DNA of 64,000 nucleotides from NCBI RefSeq assembly GCF_029894165.1, contig NZ_JARXXU010000001.1, positions 1,302,001-1,366,000 on the forward strand, written 5' to 3'. Origin of the DNA: Aurantimicrobium minutum. GTDB taxonomy: Bacteria; Actinomycetota; Actinomycetes; Actinomycetales; Microbacteriaceae. This document shows, in pieces, positions 35,406 to 44,544 of this stretch. Within the stretch, counting starts at the first letter, position 1; each line of letters opens with the position of its first letter. The notes under the pieces were generated by a model. It was given only the letters and a program-made list of their open reading frames with translations. It searched no databases and was not told the DNA's origin. Both the position numbers and the translations under genes were made by a program.

Positions 35406-36443
35406 TTAGTTTACGGACTTGGACTTGTTCAGAGCCTCTTTAGCCCCGTGTGCCGTGGCTTTAACCTTGGCCTTTGATTCTTCCGTCGCGTTCTTCAAGC
35501 CTTGCTTAGCTTCTGCCGTAGCTTCCGCAACGGGGTCGTGTGCATCAGGGTGGTATTTGGCTAACATGAACACGCCAATGATGGCGAGCACACCCGCGAC
35601 GATATACCCGACAGCCGCCCACATGGGCGCCTGAGAGGCTTCGTCCAGAATGACGATACCGATCGTGACCGCCACGATGGGGTCAATCACCGTGAGACCG
35701 GCGATGACCAGGTCTGGTGGTCCCGACGAGTAGGCGTTCTGGACAAAGAGTGCGCCCAAAATAGTTGCTGCAAGCAATGCGGCCAGGCAAGCCCAGGTGA
35801 GCCAATCCATAGTGTCGTGCGTAATGCTCGTAATGACAACCTTGGCCAAGGTAGCGACAAAACCGTATAAGACTCCGGCACCCACGATGTAGTAGAGCGC
35901 GGAGAGGTGCTTGCGATAGACCAGGAACAGTGCACCAAAGACGGCCAGCACACAGACCAAAATGATCAAAATCTCAGCGAGATCAGCTGATGACATCGGT
36001 GCATTAACTGCGGTAAATGCCGCAATGGTCACGAAAATACCGATACCACCGACCGACAATGCAATGGCAATGATTGATTCTTTATTGAGCTTCGTTTTCG
36101 TCACACGCGAGTTCAATACCGCAGTGATCACAAGAGCTACAGCGCCAATGGGCTGCACGACAATAAGCGGTGAGAAACCCAAAGAAATCAGCTGGAAAAC
36201 AATAGCTGCACCTAACAGAAGCGTTCCGGTCAACCACGAGGGCCGCTTGAACAAGGCCATGAACTGTGTGAAGTTCAGCGAGGTGGAAGGTGCTTCAGAA
36301 TCCCCGACTTTATTGACGCCACGGTGTTGGAGCTGTGCTCCAACAGACATCAGGATGGCCCCCACCAAAGCGAACGGGATACCGATCAACTGTGCTGGTT
36401 CTACCGTCACCTGCGCCAGATCAGGTAAATCGGAGAAATGCAT
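35406..36443 (-). CDS. DMT-superfamily (NIPA/EamA-like) membrane protein
   Basis: 345 residues with about nine hydrophobic helices between residues 18 and 295. The first helix ends in GAQLQHRGVNK, and a second half repeats the pattern, as expected for a DMT/NIPA-like transporter; the PPDLVIAGLTVIDPIVAV segment is typical of NIPA/DMT helix 8-9. The C-terminal 45 residues are hydrophilic with Lys/Ala/Glu repeats (EATAEAKQGLKNATEESKAKV), like a LEA-type tail. Substrate unknown; magnesium for NIPA proteins, small metabolites for other DMT proteins. It diverges from def by 41 bases and is followed by the glycosyltransferase. Confidence 0.82.
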   Translation of the reverse strand: MHFSDLPDLAQVTVEPAQLIGIPFALVGAILMSVGAQLQHRGVNKVGDSEAPSTSLNFTQFMALFKRPSWLTGTLLLGAAIVFQLISLGFSPLIVVQPIGAVALVITAVLNSRVTKTKLNKESIIAIALSVGGIGIFVTIAAFTAVNAPMSSADLAEILIILVCVLAVFGALFLVYRKHLSALYYIVGAGVLYGFVATLAKVVITSITHDTMDWLTWACLAALLAATILGALFVQNAYSSGPPDLVIAGLTVIDPIVAVTIGIVILDEASQAPMWAAVGYIVAGVLAIIGVFMLAKYHPDAHDPVAEATAEAKQGLKNATEESKAKVKATAHGAKEALNKSKSVN

Positions 36444-36484
36444 AGCTCAACGCTATCGCCCCTCGTTGCAAATAGGCTGGAGGC

Positions 36485-37048
36485 ATGACCGTTCTTCCCA
36501 TTGTTATCTCCGGCGAACCTGTACTTCACGAACCGGCAGCACCCGTCACTGCATTTGATGACACCCTGCGCCAGCTCGTGGCCGATATGTTCGACACGAT
36601 GGATGAGGCGCCTGGTGTGGGCCTCGCAGCACCCCAGGTGGGGGTCGGTTTGCAAGTTTTCGTCTATGACTACGCCGAAGATGACGGAACGCCCCGACGG
36701 GGCGTGGCAATCAACCCGGAACTCTTTATATCCCCCCTCGAAATTCGCGACACCACGGATGCAGATGATGAGGGGTGTCTGTCCTTCCCCGGTGAGCGCT
36801 TTCCTCTCGTCCGTGCCGAAAAGGCGATTCTGCGTGCTGTAGATCTGGACGGAAAACCCTTCATCATCGAATGCGACGGCTGGTTTGCGCGCATCCTGCA
36901 ACACGAATTTGATCACTTACTGGGCTATCTCTATATCGACCGCCTCGATTATGAATTCAACAAGCAGGCCAGCAAGATCGAGCGCAAGCGCGGCTGGGGC
37001 AAGCCTGGCAAGAGCTGGATGCCCGGTGTCGATAACCTCGACGACTAA
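36485..37048 (+). CDS. def: Peptide deformylase
   Basis: Removes formyl from nascent N-terminal formylmethionine. 187 residues with the three motifs GVGLAAPQVG (45-54), EGCLSFPG (Cys98) and QHEFDHLLG (His140, Glu141, His144). It is isolated on the plus strand, diverging from the DMT-like gene; its stop overlaps the convergent azlD stop by four bases. Acts before Map (15.9 kb). Confidence 0.97.
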   Translation: MTVLPIVISGEPVLHEPAAPVTAFDDTLRQLVADMFDTMDEAPGVGLAAPQVGVGLQVFVYDYAEDDGTPRRGVAINPELFISPLEIRDTTDADDEGCLSFPGERFPLVRAEKAILRAVDLDGKPFIIECDGWFARILQHEFDHLLGYLYIDRLDYEFNKQASKIERKRGWGKPGKSWMPGVDNLDD

Positions 37049-37359
37049 GCCATCCAACCGAGTTGTCGCAACACAACGGCAACGATGCCCGCTGCGGCGA
37101 CCACGATAATGAATGGCACACGCAGGGCAAACAACCCCGCAGCAACGAGCACTGCCGGAACACGGGCATCTAAGACGACGTCCTGACCTGCACCCAGTGT
37201 CTGCACAGCAACTAAAGCTGCAAGCATTGCCACCGTCAACAAATTGGTCACCCGGGTAAAGCGGGGCTTTTCCAAGAATCGTTGAGGGACGAGATAACCG
37301 GTGTATTTGAGCGCAAACGCCAAAACAGAAGCAATGATAATGATGGGCCAGAGGTTCAT
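37045..37359 (-). CDS. azlD: Branched-chain amino acid exporter small subunit
   Basis: 104 residues with three or four hydrophobic helices, the AzlD/BrnE family (small partner of AzlC/BrnF). The start is coupled to azlC by an ATGA overlap at 37356-37359. The two form an exporter of branched-chain amino acids (and methionine in Corynebacterium). The final helix ends VLRQLGWMA right at the def stop. Confidence 0.9.
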   Translation of the reverse strand: MNLWPIIIIASVLAFALKYTGYLVPQRFLEKPRFTRVTNLLTVAMLAALVAVQTLGAGQDVVLDARVPAVLVAAGLFALRVPFIIVVAAAGIVAVVLRQLGWMA

Positions 37360-38141
37360 CGGGTACCCTCCCCGTGCTCGGGGTGGAAACTCGGGGTATC
37401 CCCCGGGTCCGGAGAATCATCGGGTTGAACGCCGTGAGAGTAGGGACCTGACGGGGGTTCCCGGTGTAGCCAGTTTGTGAGGCCAAACACGAGCGCGACG
37501 ACGGCAGCGGCAAGAACGGGAACTCCCGGTGCACTCACGGGGATCAGCACTGCGGCAAGAACTGCAGAGACCATGGCAACGACCGAGGCCTGCAGCTGCT
37601 TCAACCTGGGCCACAACAATCCCACAAATGCAGCCGCTGCGACGGCATCCAGGCCAAATTGGCTAACATCCCCGATGAGATTACCCAGCAGAGCCCCTGC
37701 AAAAGTGGCGACGTTCCAGCCGATATAGATAGCAATACCGGTAGCCCAGAAACCGACTTTTTGGGCACTAGGTTCCTCTTGGGCAATAGCGACAGCAGTT
37801 GATTCGTCAATGGTGATCTGAGCTGCAGCAATTCTGCGCCACCATGGCCCCCCACCGACGATCGGTGCTACCCGCATGGAATAGATCCCATTGCGCAGAC
37901 CGAGGAAAGTACTCGAGACGATGGCTGGCACTCCCGCTGCGGCTCCCCCCGAAGCAAGGATGCCAATGACAGCAAACTGTGACCCGCCAGAGAACAGCAC
38001 AAGGCTGAGGAAACAGGTCTGCCAGATATCGAGACCCGCAGCGACGCTGAGGGCACCAAAAGACACCCCGTATGCGGCCACAGCGATACCGACCGAGATT
38101 CCTGTGCGGAGGGCACGCTTATCAGCAACAGTTAGTGCCAC
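37356..38141 (-). CDS. azlC: Branched-chain amino acid exporter large subunit
   Basis: 261 residues of the AzlC/BrnF family: hydrophobic, about seven helices, with the conserved SVGIAVAAYGVSFGALSVAAG start, SLVLFSGGSQFAVIGILASGG, RNGIYSMRVAPIV, and TIDESTAVAIAQEE. The C-terminal 35 residues (PPSGPYSHGVQPDD to the end) are hydrophilic and Pro/Asp/His-rich. Start is GTG with AAGGAGG seven bases upstream. Probably a two-gene operon with azlD; no Lrp-type regulator is adjacent. Confidence 0.93.
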   Translation of the reverse strand: MALTVADKRALRTGISVGIAVAAYGVSFGALSVAAGLDIWQTCFLSLVLFSGGSQFAVIGILASGGAAAGVPAIVSSTFLGLRNGIYSMRVAPIVGGGPWWRRIAAAQITIDESTAVAIAQEEPSAQKVGFWATGIAIYIGWNVATFAGALLGNLIGDVSQFGLDAVAAAAFVGLLWPRLKQLQASVVAMVSAVLAAVLIPVSAPGVPVLAAAVVALVFGLTNWLHREPPSGPYSHGVQPDDSPDPGDTPSFHPEHGEGTR

Positions 38142-38197
38142 AACGCCTCCTTGGGATGATCAGCTCCCACGCTAGCGAGCATCTGAGGCAATGTAAA

Positions 38198-38227
38198 AAG
38201 CCCCCGGTCGTGGAGGACCAGGGGCTT
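38198..38227 (-). terminator. Terminator of tRNA-Asn (minus strand)
   Basis: AAGCCCC / GGGGCTT outer stem and GGTC / GACC inner stem with one mismatch between them; on the minus strand the stem is followed by a five-T run (CTTTTTACA), three bases past the tRNA 3' end. Confidence 0.8.
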
Positions 38228-38229
38228 CG

Positions 38230-38302
38230 CTCCCCGACATGGACTCGAACCATGAACCTACGCATTAACAGTGCGTTGCTCTGCCAATTGAGCTATCGGG
38301 GA
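38230..38302 (-). tRNA. tRNA-Asn (anticodon GTT)
   Basis: 73-nt cloverleaf on the minus strand: acceptor TCCCCGA/TCGGGGA, D-stem GCTC, anticodon stem ACGCA/TGCGT with loop CTGTTAA (anticodon GTT), T-loop GTTCGAG, discriminator G, no encoded CCA. Confidence 0.96.
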
Positions 38303-38370
38303 TTGCTTTTAGGCGTTTTTATATTACCCCAAATACTCGGGCGCAAAAACCGCACAGGGTCCACCTGCCA

Positions 38371-39414
38371 CTAATAACCGGCAGAGGGGTCCACAACCCC
38401 TGTGAAACGTTCGCCTGCGAGGAAAGCGGTGACATTTGATCGAATACGTTCCGCCAACAGCGGGGCTGTCATCTCGGGTGTATCAGCCATATGCGGGGTG
38501 ATCAGAATGTTTTCTGCGGTCCACAGTGGATGACCATCAGGAAGTGGCTCCGGCTCTGTGACATCGAGCGCCGCACCAGAAATCTTTTCTGCATTCAGCG
38601 CAACGACCAAGGCATCGGGATCGACCAGCGGACCCCGGGCAATATTGACCACAACTGCTGACTTTTTCATCAGTGCCAATTCTTTTGCCCCGATGAGATG
38701 ACGGGTCTCACCGGTTAGCGCCGCCGCAATGACGACAACATCTGCACTGATGAGGGCTTTGTCGAGGCGGTCGGTCGTGACGGTACTGAACGCTCCGGGA
38801 ACCTGCCCCGCAGAGCGCCGAACCACCGTGATGGTGACGTCGAAAGGCTCTAGCAATCGAATCAACTCGCGTGCGATGCCTCCGGCACCAATGATGGTGA
38901 TGTTTTTTCGATACAACGAGATGCCGCGAGGCACTGCATCCCAGCTGGTGGCGCGTGCACGGCGGGGCAAGGCGCGCAGCAGCGCCAACGTCATCGCCAG
39001 GGCATGTTCTGCTACCGGCTGAGCATATGAGCCTTTCGCGCTGGTAAAGACCAGTCCTGGCCTGGCACATCGTGTCAACACGTCCGCATACGCATCCACC
39101 CCAGCCCACGGTAATTGCACCCAGGTCAACTGGGGATTGGCGTCCAGTACTTCACCGAGTTCGGCAGATTTTTTATAGGACAGCCAGATGAGACCACGAG
39201 TCTCGGCATTGAGCTCTGAAACCACTCCCCCTGCAGACTCCACAGCGTCGAGAAAAACTGTGGTGCCTCCGGGCGTGCCATTGTCTCGTCGTTCCGGCAA
39301 AATAGCGATCGGCCCTGACTCAACTCGTGGAGCTAATTCAGCAGCATGCTCATCACCTAACACAGCGGCATGCTGTGGAATCTCACAAACACAATCCTTT
39401 TGGCGAATCTTCAT
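38371..39414 (-). CDS. D-isomer-specific 2-hydroxyacid dehydrogenase
   Basis: 347 residues. NAD(P)-binding GAGGIARELIRLL near residue 175, catalytic Arg in VNIARGPLVD, Glu in DVTEPEPLPDGHPLW and His in ITPHMADT: the standard Arg-Glu-His triad. The substrate cannot be predicted; the sequence is nearer the divergent glyoxylate/hydroxypyruvate-like branch than SerA, and it has no ACT domain. The first 30 residues precede the usual start of the family, but no better start codon with a ribosome binding site was found. The ATG is two bases after the dnaG stop. Confidence 0.88.
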   Translation of the reverse strand: MKIRQKDCVCEIPQHAAVLGDEHAAELAPRVESGPIAILPERRDNGTPGGTTVFLDAVESAGGVVSELNAETRGLIWLSYKKSAELGEVLDANPQLTWVQLPWAGVDAYADVLTRCARPGLVFTSAKGSYAQPVAEHALAMTLALLRALPRRARATSWDAVPRGISLYRKNITIIGAGGIARELIRLLEPFDVTITVVRRSAGQVPGAFSTVTTDRLDKALISADVVVIAAALTGETRHLIGAKELALMKKSAVVVNIARGPLVDPDALVVALNAEKISGAALDVTEPEPLPDGHPLWTAENILITPHMADTPEMTAPLLAERIRSNVTAFLAGERFTGVVDPSAGY

Positions 39415-39416
39415 GC

Positions 39417-41342
39417 TTAATCCTGACGCAGGGAACGGCGTTTGGTTTCAAGTTCGAGCAGTTCCCGCTGAATTTCACGGCTTACTTCGCCCTGATCCAC
39501 GCTGGTGCGCTGCAGACGACCGACCAGTTCTGACTTCCGTCGAACCAAATCCCGTTCGATCAAGGAGATGACGACGCCCCGGCAATAGACCTCTGTCTGA
39601 TCTGCTCCGTTTTGTGGCAAGGGGGCAACTGCCAGCTGGGTGAGAAGAGGCTTGAAATCTTGTGGAAGATCGCTCTGGATCCTGTCAAGCCAAGTTTCCC
39701 CTCCTAATTGCGTCACATTCGCACCAATGGCATCCCGCAGTGTGGCTAGGTTGGGATCCATAATCGCTACCTGCGTGGCATCAACAGCCAACTCGGCTCC
39801 TACCAGCTCAGGGAATTGGATGAGAGCCATCAGTGCATCTCGCTCAAGCCTGGTTGAGGGATCATTCCTCAGTTCAAAGACTCGAGGCCCTGTGGGTTCA
39901 CTAACCGGACCAGACAAACCCGTCACAGGCTCACCCGAGACGCCTGAGGGCCGGGCAGAGGCTGCACCGGCGTAGCCTTGGCGCGCACCCTCAGAGGTGG
40001 TTTGCATCCCCTTAGATCGCGAAGCTTTAACCGCGTTTGACACTGCGACCTGCGCTTCGGAAACGTCCACACCGGTTAACCGTGCAAGCTCACGGGTGTA
40101 ACCAGGGCGCAGCGCCGAATCACGAATATCTGCCACAACCGGAGCAGCTTCACGGAGGGCAGCTACACGACCCTCTACGGTGTCGAGGTTGTAGTTCTTC
40201 AACATCTGGCGGATCACGAACTCGAACATGGGTACCTTGGCATCCATGAGATCGCGAACAGCTTGTTCTCCTCGGGCAAGACGAAGATCACAGGGATCCA
40301 GGCCTTCGGGGGCCACCGCAACAAAGGTCTGTGCCGCAAAACGTTGCTCTTCAGCAAAGGCCCGCATCGCGGCCTTTTGACCAGCCGCATCAGGATCGAA
40401 AGTGAAGATCACTTCACCGAGACCTGAGTCATCTCCCATGATGCGGCGTATGAGTTTGATGTGCTCGACGCCAAAGCTGGTGCCACAGGTAGCCACTGCC
40501 GTCGTCACGCCAGACAAGTGGGCAGCCATCACATCGGTATACCCCTCAACCACAACCACTTGTCGCGTCTTGGAGACATCTCGCTTGGCAAGGTCTAACC
40601 CATAGAGCACCTGCTGCTTGTGATACACCGGAGTCTCCGGAGTATTCAAATACTTTGGTCCAGGATCATCATCGAAGAGTTTGCGCGCACCAAAACCTAT
40701 AGTTTGACCAGTCACGTCACGAATAGGCCAGATCACACGACCACGGAAGCGGTCGTAGACACCCTTTTCACCCTGAGAAAGCAAACCTGCCTGAAGTTGT
40801 TCTTCCTCGGTGAAGCCCTTCCCTTTGAGGTGGTCGCGCAGCTCATTCCAGGCCTTGGGGGCAAAACCTAAGCCAAAACGTTCTGCAGCAGCTTTGTCAA
40901 AGCCCCGCTCGCCGAGGAACTTGCGTCCCTCTGCAGCACCTGGCGTGGCCAGCTGAGCAACAAAGAATTCCGCAGCTGCAGTGTTGGCTGCCAGGATGCG
41001 GGAACGATTGCCCGATTCACTGGGCTTCCCGGAACCTTCTTCATAGTGCAGCTCAAAATTGATGCGTTGCGCCAAACGCTCGATGGACTCGGTAAAGCTG
41101 AGATGGTCCATCTTTTGAATGAAGGTGTAGACATCTCCCGATTCCCCACAGCCAAAGCAGTGAAAATATCCCACCGTGGGGCGCACGTGAAAGCTCGGAG
41201 AGCGTTCATCATGGAAGGGACACAAGCCCTTCATTGAGCCCACACCAGCGCTTTTGAGAGAGACGTAATCTCCCACAACATCGGCAATATTGACGCGTTG
41301 TTTGAGTTCTTCCACGTCTGCTTGACGGATACGGCCGGCCAT
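39417..41342 (-). CDS. dnaG: DNA primase
   Basis: Makes RNA primers at the replication fork. 641 residues. The N-terminal CHC2 zinc finger uses Cys41, His44, Cys62 and Cys65 (CPFHDERSPS, HCFGCG). The TOPRIM core has VVVEGYTDVMAAH and FTFDPDAAGQKA. The C-terminal helicase-binding domain follows a Gly/Ser/Pro-rich linker near residue 450. The start ATG overlaps the dgt stop by one base (TAATG), so translation is coupled; the longer frame to 41378 is rejected. The gene chain dusB-dgt-dnaG is common in actinobacteria. Confidence 0.96.
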   Translation of the reverse strand: MAGRIRQADVEELKQRVNIADVVGDYVSLKSAGVGSMKGLCPFHDERSPSFHVRPTVGYFHCFGCGESGDVYTFIQKMDHLSFTESIERLAQRINFELHYEEGSGKPSESGNRSRILAANTAAAEFFVAQLATPGAAEGRKFLGERGFDKAAAERFGLGFAPKAWNELRDHLKGKGFTEEEQLQAGLLSQGEKGVYDRFRGRVIWPIRDVTGQTIGFGARKLFDDDPGPKYLNTPETPVYHKQQVLYGLDLAKRDVSKTRQVVVVEGYTDVMAAHLSGVTTAVATCGTSFGVEHIKLIRRIMGDDSGLGEVIFTFDPDAAGQKAAMRAFAEEQRFAAQTFVAVAPEGLDPCDLRLARGEQAVRDLMDAKVPMFEFVIRQMLKNYNLDTVEGRVAALREAAPVVADIRDSALRPGYTRELARLTGVDVSEAQVAVSNAVKASRSKGMQTTSEGARQGYAGAASARPSGVSGEPVTGLSGPVSEPTGPRVFELRNDPSTRLERDALMALIQFPELVGAELAVDATQVAIMDPNLATLRDAIGANVTQLGGETWLDRIQSDLPQDFKPLLTQLAVAPLPQNGADQTEVYCRGVVISLIERDLVRRKSELVGRLQRTSVDQGEVSREIQRELLELETKRRSLRQD

Positions 41343-42649
41343 TAGGCAATCACCTGTGAATTCGATCTGCCAGTGCACAGGCGGTCATGCCAGGCAAAGG
41401 CAGACTGGTCGGTCAAGCTGGCCACTTGGTCGATCACAATCCGGCGGCGCACTGCCTCATCGGTGGTGTGGTTCCAGTCATCTGCAAAGTGGCGATCAAG
41501 AACAGCAGGCCCTTGCTCAAACAGCGTGTTGCACAAATCCGTGAGTACTTCACGCTGCCGGGTGTACACGGGCTGGCGAGAGTTCGTCGTCATGACATAA
41601 GCCGCAACGATGCCTTTGAGCACAGCAATCTCGGCACGAACTCCCGCAGGCACGATGACGTTTCCGCCAAAGCGCACGAGGTTTTGCTGTGGATGCTCCT
41701 CGCGAGTGGCATGGACAGCAGCGTGTGCAAAGCGGCCAATGAGCTGACTCGTGAGGTTTTTGAGCTTGGCTTGAGCCACACGCGACCCATCCCAGTTATC
41801 TACCCACACATCCAGGTTGTCGAGGCGGTCGAATGCGGCGACGAGTTCCTCATGCGTGAACTCTCCCCCAATCCACTCAAACATGGAGTCGACGAGTTCA
41901 TCATGATTGACACGTGCACCCAGCTCTCCTGCGTCGACGTAGCCGTTGAAGATGGCGTCCTCGAAGTCGTGCACGGAGTATGCGATGTCATCGCTGAGAT
42001 CCATCACCTGTGCTTCAATACACCGTTGTCGATCAGGTGCGCCCTGTCGCATCCATTCAAAGACATCGAAGTCATCGGCGTAGAAACCAAACTTGGCACG
42101 GCCAGTGGGGTCCATCACTGCCTGTTGCTCAGGCCAGGGATACTTCGTGCTGGCGTCCAGGCTGGCGCGTGTCAGGTTGAGTCCAAAACTGCGCCCGTTG
42201 GTGCCAAAGACTTTAGGTTCGAGACGCGTGAGCAACCGCAATGTTTGAGCATTGCCTTCAAATCCACCAATATCCGCACACCAGGCATTCAACGCCTTTT
42301 CACCATTGTGACCAAAAGGTGGATGGCCAATATCGTGAGCCAAACTTGCCGTATCCACGACATCTGGATCGAGACGCAGGCGACCCGCAATTTCACGGCC
42401 AACCTGGGCAACTTCCAAAGAATGCGTCAGACGGTTGCGCGCAAAATCTAGACCTGCCGTAGGGCTGAGCACCTGAGTTTTGGCAGACAGTCTGCGCAAC
42501 GCACTGGAGTGCAGCAGGCGTGCCCGATCACGGGCAAAGTCACTGCGCCTGGAGGAATGCGTCTCGTTCAACATGCGCTCTGCATCGAACTCGGAATACC
42601 CCGGGGTGACAACCGAAATTGATGCCGTTTCGTGAATGTGGTCAGCCAC
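41342..42649 (-). CDS. dgt: Deoxyguanosinetriphosphate triphosphohydrolase-like protein
   Basis: Hydrolyses dNTPs to nucleoside and triphosphate, or acts as a dNTPase of wider specificity. 435 residues from a GTG at 42649, two bases after the dusB stop. The HD metal site is His76 (NRLTHSLEVA), His105 and Asp106 (SLAHDIGHPPFGH), with a later Asp in DLSDDIAYSVHDFED. The open frame to 42730 is disregarded, since it overlaps dusB and has no family similarity. Adjacent dnaG suggests supply of nucleotides for replication. Confidence 0.94.
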   Translation of the reverse strand: MADHIHETASISVVTPGYSEFDAERMLNETHSSRRSDFARDRARLLHSSALRRLSAKTQVLSPTAGLDFARNRLTHSLEVAQVGREIAGRLRLDPDVVDTASLAHDIGHPPFGHNGEKALNAWCADIGGFEGNAQTLRLLTRLEPKVFGTNGRSFGLNLTRASLDASTKYPWPEQQAVMDPTGRAKFGFYADDFDVFEWMRQGAPDRQRCIEAQVMDLSDDIAYSVHDFEDAIFNGYVDAGELGARVNHDELVDSMFEWIGGEFTHEELVAAFDRLDNLDVWVDNWDGSRVAQAKLKNLTSQLIGRFAHAAVHATREEHPQQNLVRFGGNVIVPAGVRAEIAVLKGIVAAYVMTTNSRQPVYTRQREVLTDLCNTLFEQGPAVLDRHFADDWNHTTDEAVRRRIVIDQVASLTDQSAFAWHDRLCTGRSNSQVIA

Positions 42650-42651
42650 GG

Positions 42652-43836
42652 CTAGCCACCACTCGCATCGATTTCTGCGTGAGCGACAACCTCTTGCTCG
42701 GCCGCACTGAGTTCCTGGGATTCCAGCCACTTATCGGGCAAAGAAGGCCGTTTCGGGCTCCCCTGCCGGCCACGCTGACCTTCAGCGCCAGCCCCAGGAT
42801 AGGGCGTCGCCCAATCCAGCTGGCCGAGGAGATCATCCAGGTGCTGCAGGCTGGACACCTGAGCAAGCTGAGCACGAACATCTCCTCCGACGGGATAACC
42901 CTTGAAATACCAGGCCATGTGTTTCCGGATATCGCGACTGGCGTGCTCTTCGCTATCGAAGAATTCGATGGAGAGCTCGAGGTGTCGTCGCAGAGTCTGG
43001 GCTACATATCCCAATGTGGGCTCAATCCGGTTACCGGGTTCTTGAATGCCGGCACGTTCACGGAAGGCTGCATCCAGTTCAGCAAACAGCCACGGGCGAC
43101 CCAGGCAACCTCGGCCCACCACCACACCGTCGCATCCGGTTTGATCCATCATCCGAATGGCGTCTTCAGCTGACCAAATATCACCATTGCCCAGCACGGG
43201 AATGCTCGTGACGGCTTCTTTGAGCTGGGTTATCGCATTCCAGTCCGCATGGCCCGAGTAGTACTCACTGGCCGTGCGAGCATGCAGTGTGACTGCAGCC
43301 ACACCCGCATCTTCTGCCGCTTTACCGGCATCGATGAAGGTGAGGTGATCGGCATCAATGCCCTTCCGCATTTTGATGGTCAGCGGCACATCCCCCGCGG
43401 CTTTGACAGCCTCCTGGACGATTTCGCGGAACAGGCTGTGCTTCCAGGGAAGCGCCGATCCGCCACCCTTCCGCGTGACCTTCGGAACAGGGCACCCAAA
43501 GTTCAAATCAATGTGATCAGCGCGGTCTTCAGCGACCAGCATGGTGACGGCTTCGCGGACCGTCTTAGGGGCAACACCGTAGAGCTGAATGGAGCGAACC
43601 TGCTCACTGGGGTGAGTCTGGATGAGGTGCATGGAACCCGGTGTGCGCTCGACGAGTGCACGAGAGGTGATCATTTCAGAAACGAAGATCCCCGCACCCT
43701 GTTCACGGCACAAACGACGGTAGGCCATGTTGGTAATCCCAGCCATGGGGGCAAGTACGACAGGAACCTCGACCTCTATGGGTCCAATGTTGAGATTGCC
43801 CGCTCGGGCGCCCGTCTTCACACTCGTCATCGTCAT
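42652..43836 (-). CDS. dusB: tRNA-dihydrouridine synthase
   Basis: Flavoenzyme reducing uridines in tRNA D-loops. 394 residues. FMN barrel signatures: VLAPMAGITNMAYRRLC, LNFGCPVPKVTRKGGG with catalytic Cys115, TIKMRKG, HARTASEYYSGHADW, LGNGDIW and GVVVGRGCLGRPWL. Start ATG has AGGAG five bases upstream. First gene of dusB-dgt-dnaG-dehydrogenase on the minus strand. The C-terminal 60 residues are hydrophilic and Gly/Arg/Lys-rich, beyond the usual core. Confidence 0.95.
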   Translation of the reverse strand: MTMTSVKTGARAGNLNIGPIEVEVPVVLAPMAGITNMAYRRLCREQGAGIFVSEMITSRALVERTPGSMHLIQTHPSEQVRSIQLYGVAPKTVREAVTMLVAEDRADHIDLNFGCPVPKVTRKGGGSALPWKHSLFREIVQEAVKAAGDVPLTIKMRKGIDADHLTFIDAGKAAEDAGVAAVTLHARTASEYYSGHADWNAITQLKEAVTSIPVLGNGDIWSAEDAIRMMDQTGCDGVVVGRGCLGRPWLFAELDAAFRERAGIQEPGNRIEPTLGYVAQTLRRHLELSIEFFDSEEHASRDIRKHMAWYFKGYPVGGDVRAQLAQVSSLQHLDDLLGQLDWATPYPGAGAEGQRGRQGSPKRPSLPDKWLESQELSAAEQEVVAHAEIDASGG

Positions 43837-43899
43837 TCGCTCCTGTGTATCTAGTATCCCACTAACTTCCCGCTTCGGAAGAAGTCAGACACTGACTAT

Positions 43900-44544
43900 T
43901 TAGGTGCGATTCTCACGGGCTTCTCTGAGCGCCGCAGCGAAGGTTTCAGGATCTTGCGCTCCGGAAATTCCATACTTTCCATCAATAACGTAGAACGGCA
44001 CCCCTGAGATGCCGTAGGCCTTTGCCTGGGCGGTGTCGCCTTCCACAGCAAACACATACTCACCATCTGTCAATGAGCGGGTGACATCCGTCTCGTCCAG
44101 GCCAATCTCAGCAGCAAGCCTCGCCAAATCAGGAATACGTCCCACGTGCTCGCCTTCGATGAAATACGCACTGAGAAGGCGTTCTTTCATCTCCAGTTGC
44201 TTTCCACGTGCTTTGGCGTAGTGCAGAAGTTCGTGAGCCTTGATGGTGTTGGTTTGATGCACCGCGTCATAGTTGTAGTTCAGACCCACACTTTGAGCAA
44301 TACCGGTGACGCGCTCCAGCATCTGGTGCACCTGTTCGACAGGAATTCCTTTGCGTTCGCTGAGGTATTGAACAGGGTCACCTTCATAGTCCACGGGAGT
44401 ATCGGGAGAGAGCTCGAAGGAGTGGTATTCAATTTCAACAGGGCTGCCATAAAGTTCAACGCCCTTCTCGAATTTGCGTTTTCCGATGTAGCACCAAGGG
44501 CACTGAACGTCAGACCAGATATCCACTTTGAGGGGTTCGTTCAT
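43900..44544 (-). CDS. DsbA-family oxidoreductase, FrnE-like
   Basis: 214 residues, no signal peptide. Thioredoxin-like with CPWC (Cys15, Cys18) in WSDVQCPWCYIGKRK and the helical insert DsbA/FrnE type (LYSAYF-like, HVGRIPDLARLAAEIGLDE). The C-terminal part has GVPFYVIDGKYGISGAQDPE with the cis-Pro loop VPF. This is the cytosolic FrnE group that may act as a thiol isomerase or glutathione-S-transferase-like enzyme in stress. ATGA overlap couples it to the preceding CDP-glycerol-transferase-like gene. Confidence 0.93.
   Translation of the reverse strand: MNEPLKVDIWSDVQCPWCYIGKRKFEKGVELYGSPVEIEYHSFELSPDTPVDYEGDPVQYLSERKGIPVEQVHQMLERVTGIAQSVGLNYNYDAVHQTNTIKAHELLHYAKARGKQLEMKERLLSAYFIEGEHVGRIPDLARLAAEIGLDETDVTRSLTDGEYVFAVEGDTAQAKAYGISGVPFYVIDGKYGISGAQDPETFAAALREARENRT

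Noticed and set aside
41387-42451. 354-codon open frame opposite dgt
   Set aside because: Antisense shadow; dgt motifs are intact on the minus strand.
42650-42730. Longer N-terminus of Dgt overlapping dusB
   Set aside because: The extra 27 residues are Arg/Cys/Gly-rich and overlap the dusB end; GTG at 42649 fits spacing and family length.
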